Shown here one piece after another: positions 48,988 through 59,101 of a stretch of DNA of 64,000 nucleotides. The DNA lies in NCBI RefSeq assembly GCF_014356525.2, contig NC_052504.1:58903137-58967136 (forward strand). The letters run 5' to 3'. The stretch's first letter is position 1. Each line of letters starts with the position of its first letter. A model generated the notes under the pieces. That model ran no database searches and was not told the origin of the DNA. It worked only from the letters and a program-made list of their open reading frames with translations. The translations under genes were made by a program, and so were the position numbers. Source of the stretch: Nilaparvata lugens. Lineage: Eukaryota; Arthropoda; Insecta; Hemiptera; Delphacidae.

Positions 48988-49257
48988 ATAGCAGATAACA
49001 TCTCATACCTGGATCTGGAAAGGGAATATGATTCCCTGGCGAATTTCATCGCTAGCCGCTTGAGAACAGTATCCAGGGGGAAACGAGTCTTTGACAAGTA
49101 TTACAACGTTGAGTCAAGTTATTTTACACTTCTCATTCAAGAGGTGGGAGATTATTGTACCAAGGTTTCATTGGATCACTTCACTCACACACTCGAACAC
49201 TTCACTCCAACAATTCAATCCGTGACTATTGAGGAGGGTGCATTGAGAGATGGTTGA
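48988..49257 (+). pseudogene. Possible MADF/BESS-type transposon protein remnant
   Basis: The plus frame is open from an upstream TGA to the TGA at 49255-49257 and lacks an ATG in the first 49 codons. It reads YLDLEREYDSLANFIASRLR, then a basic RGKRVFDKYY. The spacing D..L..FIA.RLR recalls the segment (D.F..xVA.KLR) that ends MADF/BESS proteins, including the accessory proteins of PIF/Harbinger transposons. The likeness is faint. On the other strand a frame (DSFPPGYCSQAASDEIRQG) reaches a consensus donor CAG|GTATGAG at 49009, so an exon there is an alternative reading. Confidence 0.25.
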
Positions 49258-49259
49258 TT

Positions 49260-49620
49260 TGGTGAGAGTTCGTTGTCTGAGAATTCTCTGCTTTGCTCAG
49301 ATTGAACAATACAACGAATATCACTCCAGGTGATCATCTGATGGAGAATTACGATGAGTCTGTTCGACCTTACAAGATAACAACACTGTAATGAGAAGAA
49401 ATATTGGCATCGGGCATCGACAGGTTGCTCTTGTGTTGTTCGGTACAAGGTGAGCGCGAATCTTGGTTAATAGTTTCGAGAAATCGCCAACGTTGTTTTC
49501 CACAAGTATGGCAAAAGTTATCACTCTCATTACAGGAGAAGTATGCTAGCAAGCCAGAGTGGAGAAGGTAATCCATACTCGTTTACCTAATTGGGAGAAG
49601 GCTGCACGTCTTGAATCATT
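49260..49620. other. GC-balanced block open in all minus frames
   Basis: ATG frames of 68-69 codons exist in two minus phases, so composition alone explains the openness. It may be a leader or promoter region of an unseen transcript. Confidence 0.3.
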
Positions 49621-49623
49621 ACA

Positions 49624-50331
49624 TAGTCCAGGCGCTGGCTTACATTGAGCATACATGAGAGAGGCAGAGAATTCGACTTCGGATTATTGTTAGGGGGTCT
49701 TTAGTGTATATGAAACTCGATGTCGTCACGTCCCAGGGTGGTCGACAGCTTGGGGGGGAGGGGGGTAAGTTGTAAAAAACGCGCGTTTATAAAATCGCCT
49801 GTCCTGCAGTTACTATTCATAGTACAGCTTTTAATTTTTTCTCAATATTATGTACACATAACTGGCTTTCAATGTGGTCTTATACATTTTTGCGATAAAC
49901 CGCATAGTTTTTCCGTAAAAAATAAAATATCTCGAAAAATGTATTTTTTTATTATGGACTTTTTGTTATTTCTCGAATATTCAAGTAATTAGCCGACTTA
50001 GAGGAAAAGGCTCCCAATAAACGTTGTAGGCCGTTTCTTGCTGAATCCAATGATATATATAGTTTGGGGTTACGATCATAGATGCGGCGGTGGGAGGGGG
50101 ATAAGTAGCACTGTTACGCTGCGGCGCGGTCCTCCCCCATGATTAATGCGCGTAATGGCCTGTCTATCGCATCGCTCCTACTAGTCTATGCATTCAAATT
50201 ATGTATTTCAGGAACGCTATCTTATGTATTTTCGGTCGCTGAACACGATTTTTCAACTCTCAAGCCTTAATAATTGATAATTCTCATCATAATATACTAA
50301 TTATGGTCAAAATTACAAACTTCATCTCATT
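49624..50331 (+). repeat. Left terminal inverted repeat of the 4.18-kb element
   Basis: GC-rich sub-blocks (near 49725-49795 and 50075-50160, with CpG-dense GCTGCGGCGCGGTCC) alternate with A+T-rich sequence. The inner boundary is TTCATCTCATT, after which the two arms diverge at once. Confidence 0.9.
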
Positions 50332-50634
50332 ATCATTATTTATGATTACATTGTAATGATAAACCATCCTGTTAGAAATCCTAATGTGTTTCTCAGTCGA
50401 TAAAAAACTGATATTCCATTAAGAGAGAATAATTATTCGATTTAGTTCAATGATCACTTTGGAATTGCGAAAGTCAAGTAATGGAGTAAGTTAAACAAAT
50501 AATATAGGCTACCCCATATAGAGCACCGTGTAACAGGAGTAAAATATTTTCTTAATATAAATTTACAGTTGAAGCACAAATAATGCCAATTACTCCCATG
50601 ACTAAATATTTGATTACAAAGGAAATACAACTCT

Positions 50635-50827
50635 AAAGCTGCGTTTACACCAAAGTTATTAAGGAGATGTTAATATAACTTAATCTTTATAGATTCTATT
50701 AGATTGAACATAACTTATCATACATATGATGGACATATGTGTTTGCCAAGTTCCGTTCAATCTAATAGAATCTATAAAGATTAAGTTATTAACATTTTGT
50801 TAATAACTTTGGTGTAAACGCAGCTTT
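50635..50827. mobile_element. Palindromic MITE nested in the 4.18-kb element
   Basis: The ends AAAGCTGCGTTTACACCAAA and its complement frame a 193-bp near-perfect foldback. The arms (about 50635-50722 and 50739-50827) leave a loop of about 16 bp. TA lies on both sides of AAGCTGCG...CGCAGCTT, a possible TA duplication. It has no coding capacity. The insertion is younger than the host element, as its arms are nearly intact. Confidence 0.8.
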
Positions 50828-50997
50828 ATCAACTGATTTCTGTAACTTATATCTACGAATAGATACTTTTCATCTGGCTGAGTTTGACTGATTGTCTTGG
50901 GGTGGTACTTGAATGAAAGTGGAATGAGAGATATCTTTGTTGAATTTGAAATATTTGGAGAGAATACTGTTGGAAATCTATTGAGGCAATCAATTCA

Positions 50998-51147
50998 ATG
51001 AAACAACTACAAGGACTCATGAACGGTTCAAATATGAGAGATTGTCAAAGTATATTTGAAAGAAGTCAGGAGCTATTTGTGGAGTTTTTTAGAATCAAAA
51101 TCAATGACTACTTGAAATTTATGACTGATTATTGTAACATAGTTTAA
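50998..51147 (+). CDS. 49-residue ORF inside the inverted-repeat element
   Basis: An ATG-started plus frame (MKQLQGLMNGSNMRDCQSIF, then ERSQELFVEFF) gives a polar, helix-prone peptide. It is on the opposite strand to the other coding-like segments of the element. Function unknown; it may be chance. Confidence 0.15.
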   Translation: MKQLQGLMNGSNMRDCQSIFERSQELFVEFFRIKINDYLKFMTDYCNIV

Positions 51148-51458
51148 ATTATCTTAAATTGTATTCATGCTCATAAGGAAGGACTCTGGTATTGCACATA
51201 GAAACTGTACGAGAAAAGATCCCATACTTTTTTCATTCAATCACACAAACTATGTTATAAAGTCTGTGTTATATCTAGAAAATATAAAAAATACCCATAG
51301 AAGTAGAAAATAATTTCCAATAAGGAAACATTAAATCTATACAGTCAATACATTGACTCTCTGTCAAATGAAGCCTTGAAAATTTAATAAATGTGACAAC
51401 CGATCATGCTTTGGAGCAAACCCTCATCCGATCATCCAAAACTGAGTGATTGGAATAG

Positions 51459-52450
51459 CTAGTTCTTCAAAGGCTTTCCTAAAATGGCTGGTACTATATA
51501 AATAAATCTTCCATCAAAGATATTCTGTTCAAGTATGTTGACATCATTATGGATATCACTGGAGATTGTGAAGAAAGTCATCTAATGAAGTAAAACAAGA
51601 ATAATGAGAGATGAGAATGAGAATGATTTCCAGAAGCATAATCTTCTCAAGAGAACATAACATTTTCCTTCAATACTCTGATGGACAACAGAATCTGCAT
51701 AATGTTATCAATGGTCTGGAAGCAAGTGAAGAAGTGTGTGATTCTCTTTTGAACGTATAGAAAGAAATAGTTATTCGGTCTCCAACGATTTTTATCTGAA
51801 CATAATAGTTGTGGCAAATTGTAAAAGTGTATTCTCACCTATAAAAAGAAACAGAGTTCTTTCATTCTCCAAGATGCAATCAAACAAAAATCCTAGTCTT
51901 AGTTAATTCTAGAACAAAAAGATCTGCTCTCTGTATTTTTACTAGGTAGCTGTTTAAAGATAATTCAGCATTGAAGTTTTAGTGCAGCATGCATTTCTAC
52001 AATAACCGCAATCTCTGTCAACAGCTGATGGATATTTGAAAAAAAAACTCTTAATCTCACTTGGCCCATGAAATTGTAAGTGAAACTAGTTGTGGATTTG
52101 ACTAAATCCCTAAATATCGTTGACAAATACGCATAATGATGACATGGCTCTCCTGGATTCAACTCCTACTTCACTTTTCAAAACTTCAATACGCTGCAAG
52201 ATTATGGAAACTTTGTGATGAGAAGAGTTATGAAAATTCTCAATAAAGATGGAGTGATACAGGTGGACATAGCTTTTCATGTCTATGGTCTAAAATCAAA
52301 CAAAGGTAGTGAACATATTAGAAGCAGCAGAGTAAAAGAATCACTCCAATAATATGCTCTCCAAACCATCGAGACTTGATTTCTAAATCTGTGGCAGAGA
52401 TTTATTAATGTGACATGCAAGAATCTATAAAGGAATAATCCATACGTTAG
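51459..52450 (-). pseudogene. Broken multi-pass membrane protein gene, possibly chemoreceptor-like
   Basis: Five consecutive minus-strand segments read like protein but change frame. They are 52450-52283 (starts LTYGLFLYRFLHVTLINLCH after an acceptor-like GCACGTAG, with a hydrophobic SFTLLLLICSLPLF), 52289-52110 (TIDMKSYVHLYHSIFIENFH), 52162-51965 (GEPCHHYAYLSTIFRDLVKS), 51838-51647 (after acceptor TTTTTATAG, IHFYNLPQLLCSDKN) and 51581-51459 (ATG; NILEQNIFDGRFIYIVPAIL). Some junctions could be introns; others, only a few bases apart, must be frameshifts. The mix of hydrophobic helices and short basic loops recalls insect odorant/gustatory receptors, but I see no diagnostic motif. It may be cargo of the element. 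Confidence 0.28.
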
Positions 52451-53089
52451 CTACGTGCAGGAATACATACATTCATTCATTCATTTGTGGATAAATTACA
52501 AATCATATAAATATGTTTGGGAAAGAATAACAGGCATGGCCCAAAACTATTCGAATCCCAAATTTTGATACTGAATAACTTGTTACCATTTCAAAACAGT
52601 CTGAACGGGAATACCATAATGGATGAATCAATCAAAAGTTAGTGAAATATCATTATAATAATACTGTTAGAAATAATATGAATGAATATTTAAATTTTCA
52701 TTTCATTTTGATTTGACACATATCTATTATTATATTGGATATAATTTCTCAAAAGTTCACGACAAACTGAAGATTCACGAAAGATTAACATTTTCATACT
52801 AAACATAATCATTATGATAATGAATGAATGATGAATTCCATTTCCACCATGAAGAACTAAGAAATTCCACAAATATTTCTTGGAAATTAACTGACCACTA
52901 TATCAAGTAAGCGTGGCCAGTGTGCAATTAATAATATAATTTAGCCTGCAGCGCATCACAATAAATTAATTTGAGATAAAAACAATAGAACATAAACATA
53001 TATGAATATTATCTTTATTCTATCCTAATATATTTCTTGAAACCCAAGTTTCGTTTATTTCAAACAGTCATTTCTTAGTTTCCTTGCAG

Positions 53090-53800
53090 AATGAGATGAA
53101 GTTTGTAATTTTGACCATAATTAGTATATTATGATGAGAATTATCAATTATTAAGGCTTGAGAGTTGAAAAATCGTGTTCAGCGACCGAAAATACATAAG
53201 ATAGCGTTCCTGAAATACATAATTTGAATGCATAGACTAGTAGGAGCGATGCGATAGACAGGCCATTACGCGCATTAATCATGGGGGAGGACCGCGCCGC
53301 AGCGTAACAGTGCTACTTATCCCCCTCCCACCGCCGCATCTATGATCGTAACCCCCAAACTATATATATCATTGGATTCAGCAAGAAACGGCCTACAACG
53401 TTTATTGGGGGCCTTTTCCTCTAAGTCGGCTAATTACTTGAATATTCGAGAAATAACAAAAAGTCCATAATAAAAAAATACATTTTTCGAGATATTTTAT
53501 TTTTTTACGGAAAAACTATGCGGTTTATCGCAAAAATGTATAAGACCACATTGAAAGCCAGTTATGTATACATAATATTGAGAGAAAATTAAAAGCTGTA
53601 CTATGAATAGTAACTGCAGGACAGGCGATTTTATAAACGCGCGTTTTTTACAACTTACCCCCCTCCCCCCCCAAGCTGTCGACCACCCTGGGACGTGACG
53701 ACATCGAGTTTCATATACACTAAAGACCCCCTAACAATAATCCGAAGTCGAATTCTCTGCCTCTCTCATGTATGCTCAATGTAAGCCAGCGCCTGGACTA
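53090..53800 (-). repeat. Right terminal inverted repeat of the 4.18-kb element
   Basis: Reverse complement of 49624-50331 over its full length, with small differences in the G/C homopolymers. High arm identity means the insertion, or a conversion between the arms, is recent. Confidence 0.9.
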
Positions 53801-53803
53801 ACA

Positions 53804-54415
53804 CGTAATGGGACGAATTCTGTGCCTTGTAGCTGGGAACGTCGCATTATCGTTCTATCAGGAGTACAGTTGGTTATAAGCTTATAGACATTATCATCAC
53901 TTGTTGAATAAATGGAATCTCGATTTAGCTCTTCTAATCTATTTAATATGATGAATAATACAAATCAAAAGCTTATCAGCATCCTACGTCATGGAATTTT
54001 ATCCTTATTACTGTAACAGGAATAATTAGTTGTTGCTCAGGTTTTGTTATCCCTCACAAACTAGCTCCATAGTTTCGTTTATCAAATTCTTGCAGGTGGA
54101 TAACTTGATTAATATATTGAAACAGTTCCAATGGATGGGAATTGTAGATGGTTTAACAGTTTATTGAAATTTGAAAGTAGTGATGATTAAATACATTAGC
54201 GTCAAATCATACCTGCATTCAAAAATAATTCACAAGAAATCTATTAAAATATAGAATGGATTATTTTTTTCCAATCTGTGAAATGTAAAATCGTTTACAA
54301 ATATCCTTCTCGTCAATACTATCATAATATGATAGAAGAATACAACATTTAATTGGAAAAATAAATTAGTTCAAATTTAAACGTATTGTATCTTCTTGTG
54401 TCTCTTGGTGATGAT
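53804..54415. other. Intergenic A+T-rich stretch
   Basis: I see no gene or repeat family here. Confidence 0.5.
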
Positions 54416-54419
54416 AATA

Positions 54420-54620
54420 ATGCGGACACTGCTAGTTCAGTAGGTTGAGGAATCATAATTTTTAATAACTGCTGCCTGAAGAGTCATGGGTTCTAATCCA
54501 ACAAAGTTCATGATTATTTGTTCATCTCATTACATCACCCTTGTACAAGTAGTAAGGTCATGTGAGCATCATTGAACAAGAGAAACATTCTCTCCATGTT
54601 TCCCAAACCTTTCCAAGGCA
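54420..54620 (+). mobile_element. tRNA-derived SINE-like unit
   Basis: TAGTTCAGTAGG (54433-54444) fits the RNA polymerase III A box. GGTTCTAATCC (54489-54499) fits the B box with one mismatch. The 55-bp spacing is a little long for a tRNA gene, and no cloverleaf can be closed, so a tRNA-derived SINE head is more likely. The tail runs into A+T-rich sequence near 54620; its end is not clear. Confidence 0.45.
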
Positions 54621-54779
54621 ATTATCAATAAAAACCGAAATAGATCAATAATGATTGCTTATTGGTGGATCACGCATGATCCATACAACAACCATTGAGA
54701 CCAATCACAATTATTCACTATCAGCACAATAAACTATCTTCAATTCAAAATAATCTCGATTAATTAACATAGTACACTA

Positions 54780-55120
54780 AACACAAGAACAACCTGTCGA
54801 CACTGATTTCTTCCTCCAAATTCACCCAGAGTCCAATCTCGCAGCTTGTAAACAAAATCTCGAGACTAGTTGACTTTAGTGACGCGAGACCATGTGGCGT
54901 GCACACACTGTTGATGAGACGCGTTCTCTGGAACCGGTGGCTCAAACTCCCTCTCACTCACACTAGTGGATGATACTGGCGTGGCCACGGACCAAGCAAG
55001 ACTGCAACGGCGCTCACTTGTACAAAGCCGGCCGAGCGTAGTACGCTCCCCCCTCCACCGAACCTACAATCACAGAATGCTGAAGAACTTGAGGGCTGCG
55101 ACTAGGAATTACATCTGGTT
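54780..55120. other. GC-rich promoter-like island
   Basis: CpG-containing sequence (GACGCGAGACC, GGCCGAGCGTAGTACGCTCC) with open frames both ways and no ATG-started product of note. It has the composition of a promoter or first exon. No transcript can be assigned. Confidence 0.3.
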
Positions 55121-56480
55121 GTCTAGACGCTTACAAATAACAGACCAACCGAGAACTTCCCACAACCGAATTTTGATTACAGTGTCATTCATAATAATCA
55201 TGTCTCCTGGTCCCCATAATCATCTAAACTGAAAGGATTTTTCTAAACAGCTCGAAACATAGAATTGCAGATTCGCGTATTTAATAGTGATATAATAGTA
55301 TCATAATACGCTTTTGAAGAATTGGAAGAATGGGCTTTGGAAAAAATGAACAATACAACAGGAGGGGAACTGTCTAATAGGTGTTAATTTCAGTGCGTTA
55401 TGTGGCAATCTCCCCCATCTGGTTCCTATCCTCACAAAGATCAACCTCACCGGAATCAATAGCACTGAGAGTGATCTGATGCATGGCATTATATGGATGT
55501 GTGGAGACTTGAAAGATTCGTGGTTTGTTAGTATTCATTGCTGAGAGGTGAAATAGCTTAGTTTAAAGCTTAAATAGTTGATTCAATTGGAACTTCACAA
55601 AAAACGAGTTATTTTAGGGTTTAAACCTTGTATAAACGTGAAAAAATTGTAAATTCTATCCGACCATTTGATAGTTTCCGATGATGTGGAAAACAACCTG
55701 AACTTGGCATTTAGACGTGGGATCGGAGGAAATAATACTGTCAGAGAGATAAGAGATTGAGGGGTAGAAATACCAGAACATCTTGGGAAAATGACAAAGA
55801 ATGGGATGAAAGGCAAAACCGAAAAAGGAGTAAAGCAAATATGTTATAATTGATTGATTCGGTTTCTGTCATTGAGATTTCCAGACCGACGGAGTTTTGG
55901 AATTCTTTCTCCTTTGTTTTGAACCTGCTTTGAAATAGAATGTCAGATTGTGATGTATAAAAGAGAAACTAGATGTAGAAGAGTGGGTAGACGCTAGTAG
56001 CTTAATTGCTTGGAATATTCGAAGATGAACAACAATCGTTAAATCTTCAAGTTGCCCTGAGGACTCCCGAATTCTCTTCGTGGAGAGTAGTAGCATGCTT
56101 GGAGAAAAGAGTACGCACAATGATATAACGTGTTTATGTTTTACGTAATCTAGTGATTTATTTTCAAAACCAATACAAAGGATGTGAAATTAATGAGTAG
56201 TGTGGCTCATATCATTATGTGCTTCGTATTATAAAGATGAATGTATATGAAGATGAATGAAAGCGATTTGATTTAAAAATAACAGGGTGTTGAAATGATA
56301 TGAGTAGAGATAGGGACCATAATTTTGAAGAACTGTCTAAGAATATCCTATAATAATTTCTAATAATCCAATAATCCAATAATCTCCTGAAATAGGTATT
56401 CAAGAATTCTCTCAAAAGTAAAATTATTGTTAATTATCTCAAACATAATTAGTTATTAGAGAAATATAATCAATTCAATA
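55121..56480. other. Intergenic stretch, no gene seen
   Basis: A+T-rich with a few short frames on the minus strand (55595-55838, 55869-56120). No recognisable product. Confidence 0.45.
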
Positions 56481-56492
56481 TTGTCTTTTTGA

Positions 56493-56558
56493 TATCTATA
56501 AAGATATACTCGTTGTCTAGACATCGTTTATCTATAAAGATATACTTGTTGTCTAGAC
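56493..56558. repeat. Two 36-bp tandem units
   Basis: TATCTATAAAGATATACT, then TGTTGTCTAGAC-like sequence, occurs at 56493 and 56529, differing at one base in the compared 30. Confidence 0.85.
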
Positions 56559-56689
56559 TAGTTTGTCTTAGACATGAATATCTGTATGTGTTCACAAATC
56601 ATCATCAAATTTATGGTCCATGTCTCATTTTTAAACTCCTTTCATTGTTTTTTCATATTGATTTGAAAAACCATCGAGAGCAGAAAGCT

Positions 56690-56906
56690 TGTATATTTCG
56701 GCCATACCACGAAGAAGAAAAATACGGCCTGCTGAAATCCGTTCTCCGAGGAAAGATTTTATGGTAGAAGAGGACCAGGAAGAAGGAGAATATCATGGCT
56801 GAAAAACCTGCGTACCTGCTTCCTCAAGACTACAACAGAACTTTTCAGGATGGCTGTAAATAAGATATCCATAGTCAGGCTGATCGCCAATATACGGAAC
56901 GAATAG
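56690..56906 (+). pseudogene. LINE reverse-transcriptase C-terminal fragment
   Basis: One plus frame reads KYGLLKSVLRGKIL. After a one-base frameshift near 56755-56760 the next reads RGPGRRRISWLKNLRT, then TTTELFRMAVNKISIVRLIA and NIRNE before a TAG at 56904. The GxRGPGRRRxSWLxNLR block followed by a short helical tail is the usual C-terminus of non-LTR retrotransposon polyproteins in arthropods. Only the last ~70 residues remain, so the copy is severely 5'-truncated and inactive. Confidence 0.8.
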
Positions 56907-57092
56907 GCACTAGCAGAAGCAGATATTGATTCCATGTATTCAGTATGATAATAATACTTATTTTATTTATACTCTACATACGCATATGCTTGGCTGCTTA
57001 TCCTTCTCAATATTAACTGTTGTTCCCTATTCACGTCATTATTGCTACCATGTTGTGCATTGTTTAACTCTACATAGTGGGTTATCCAATTA

Positions 57093-58183
57093 CAGTCGAA
57101 CCTCTGTATAACGAAGTCGATTATCCCGAAAAAAAATTCGCTGCTGAAAGGTATTCGTTATTGAGAGGTTGTTCTGTCAAGAAAACTGCCACGATCTTAT
57201 GGATCTTGTAATATGGTATCACGGTGGTAAATAAATGAATATGGTACATAAAACATATCATCGCGAACGTAGGTAGGGTACCTATTAGGCCAATATTAAT
57301 ATGGAAATTTGAAAATTCATGCTGTTTAAAATAAAAAAAAACTTGTTTTTTGAATATTTATAGAATGTAATAGGTAAGTAAACTCACCACTTTATTTCTA
57401 GAAAGCTTGATTTGTACTATTAGTAGAGTTTAATCAAAGTACATACTCAGTAACAATATTCTCCAACTTCCTTCACCAAAGATTTTTTAGTACTTTTTAC
57501 ACTACTACTGTATTAGATTGAACGCAAAATACGGTAATTTTGTCAATAACTTCACTATAATACTATAATAGCTCAACTTCCCTATTTTTTAATATTTTCT
57601 TTGAAAAAGTGAGTGATTTTCGGTTGAATTTTGCATTTGAATAAAACATCATGTTCAATAAACGACTCACATCTATTCCAACAGTCGAACATGAAGAGGC
57701 TGGTACACTATTTTTCAGATTTAATCCTTGCCTGATAACTTTGAAAGCTTCTAGAACTTCTTGATCTGACGGATTCTTCTCCTCAAATTCGTCACAACCA
57801 TCATCATCTTAGTCAGTTCATAGAATTGAAATGTGAGACAAAAGCAAGATTTAGAAAGTCCAGTCGTTCACCTGCCTGGTCTACAAATGACAAGTTCTTG
57901 AAATCCAATTTAGAGTAACTTGCATACAATTTCCGACATGTCTTTCAACCTCTATTGACTGTCCACTACCCATCTTCTTCCTACCTGAATTGCCATTATT
58001 TGAAAATGATCGTCTGCTTCCTATACACACTACATTTTGTATGTTGAAGTCAAGAGAAAACTTTGTTGTTGAGAGGTCCGAAAATATTTAAATAGAGGTA
58101 AATAAGCAGCCAAAACTCCAAAATGTCATGGGACCAGGTAAAATTGGTTGTGTAGAGGGTTTCGTCAAGTGGAGGTTCGACTG
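57093..58183 (-). mobile_element. Pogo/Tigger-like DNA transposon, internally deleted
   Basis: Both ends carry CAGTCGAACCTC in inverted orientation, flanked by TA (57091-57092 and 58184-58185), as in the Tc1/mariner superfamily. At 1.09 kb it is far shorter than a full pogo. Its minus strand keeps C-terminal transposase pieces: SDQEVLEAFKVIRQGL (about 57730-57780) and QPKITHFF at 57603-57626. QPKITHFF fits the QxxIxxFF PCNA-binding box known at the end of pogo transposase, and KENIKK and a stop follow. Frame changes between these pieces and absence of the DDE domain show it is dead, although it might be mobilised in trans. Confidence 0.8.
57603..57835 (-). pseudogene. Pogo transposase C-terminal remnant
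   Basis: An acidic stretch (DDDGCDEFEEKNPSDQ) precedes a helix EVLEAFKVIRQGL. After at least one frame change comes ESFIEHDVLFKCK with the PIP-box-like QPKITHFF and a stop. The order acidic patch, EALxxLRxxxQ helix, FF box is that of pogo/Tigger proteins. A TAA-type stop lies just upstream of the acidic stretch. Confidence 0.65.
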
Positions 58184-59101
58184 TAGTTATTATTTTATTT
58201 TCAAAAACTCCAGACAAAAATGATAATATGGATTTGAAAAGATTATTGTCATTATACTCAGTGAGATACTTTGTTTCAGCTATTCCTCCCACTATCCTTG
58301 AGATCTACTTCACACACCGGAAACATTCAAATAATCGTCTCGAATTCAGATCAGTCTGGTTGCAACTAGACTTATACAGAGCTAGAGCGTGGACAATGAG
58401 TAACCTACGCATAGCTGTCATCATATTTTGGACGTTCAAATGCTTCAGAGTTACGATATGTTAACAGCTTAACGATAGAATTTACGCTGACAATAATGAA
58501 TGTTAATGAACTCTTTTCCTTTGTGCCAACTTGAATGGAATTGTGAGTTGTCATTTTTGTGTAAGTCTATGTCACGATATCAAAAATATCAATCATAACG
58601 AATTTTATAAATGATGAAATTAATACTATTAAAAAAATGCTCATTGTTGAGTGTTCACAAACCATCCCTGTAATACTTAGCTGAAAACTCACACCATCTA
58701 TCGCTTGGAATCTAGTGAACAATATTGAGAGAATGAAGTTATTGTATTTGTTCCTAAAAATCAAAATATAAATCTTAGAATTTTCCAAGAAGAAAGTTCA
58801 AATGACGTGATGGAGAACATGTACCTACTTGATGAGAGCTGAATTGAATTATAACAAATCGTTTTTAGACAGTATAGCATTCTGTAGGTACGAACCTACA
58901 CCGTTCGTTTGGAGTGCTCATCTTTATATATTATTCATTCATTCATTCATCAATTTGTACAAAACCACTCATTATTAGAATAGAAATGCTTAAATTATAC
59001 TTCACATCACTAAAAAAATTCACTCTAACTTTTAAGTGAGCTTTAGAGAGGTATTCTTTAGCACAGTTATTCACCTGAAGAGAAAACTTCAATAGAGCTT
59101 T
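57761..59101 (+). repeat. Tandem duplication of 1.34 kb, copy 1
   Basis: The unit runs from TTGATCTGACGGATTC inside the pogo-like element to AGCTTT before the same start recurs at 59102. It therefore contains the right third of the transposon and about 0.9 kb of flank. Open frames of 78-80 codons in each copy cross the transposon end and are not genes. Confidence 0.95.

Larger units (their letters stand above)
49624..53800. mobile_element. 4.18-kb element with ~710-bp terminal inverted repeats
   Basis: The left arm (49624-50331) begins TAGTCCAGGCGCTGGC. The right arm (53090-53800) is its reverse complement, ending GGACTA. By eye the arms differ at only a handful of single bases and homopolymer lengths in about 700 bp. 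ACA flanks both ends (49621-49623 and 53801-53803), a possible 3-bp target-site duplication. The 2.76-kb interior carries broken coding-like segments on the minus strand and a nested MITE, but no recognisable transposase. It could be a long-TIR transposon with captured sequence, or an inverted segmental duplication. The sharp ends and flanking ACA favour a transposon. Confidence 0.7.

Noticed and set aside
54433..54499. Functional tRNA gene
   Set aside because: Box spacing is too long and no acceptor or anticodon stems can be paired; a SINE head is more likely.
58050..58292. 80-codon frame repeated at 59391-59633
   Set aside because: It crosses the end of the pogo-like element into flanking DNA and owes its two copies to the tandem duplication.
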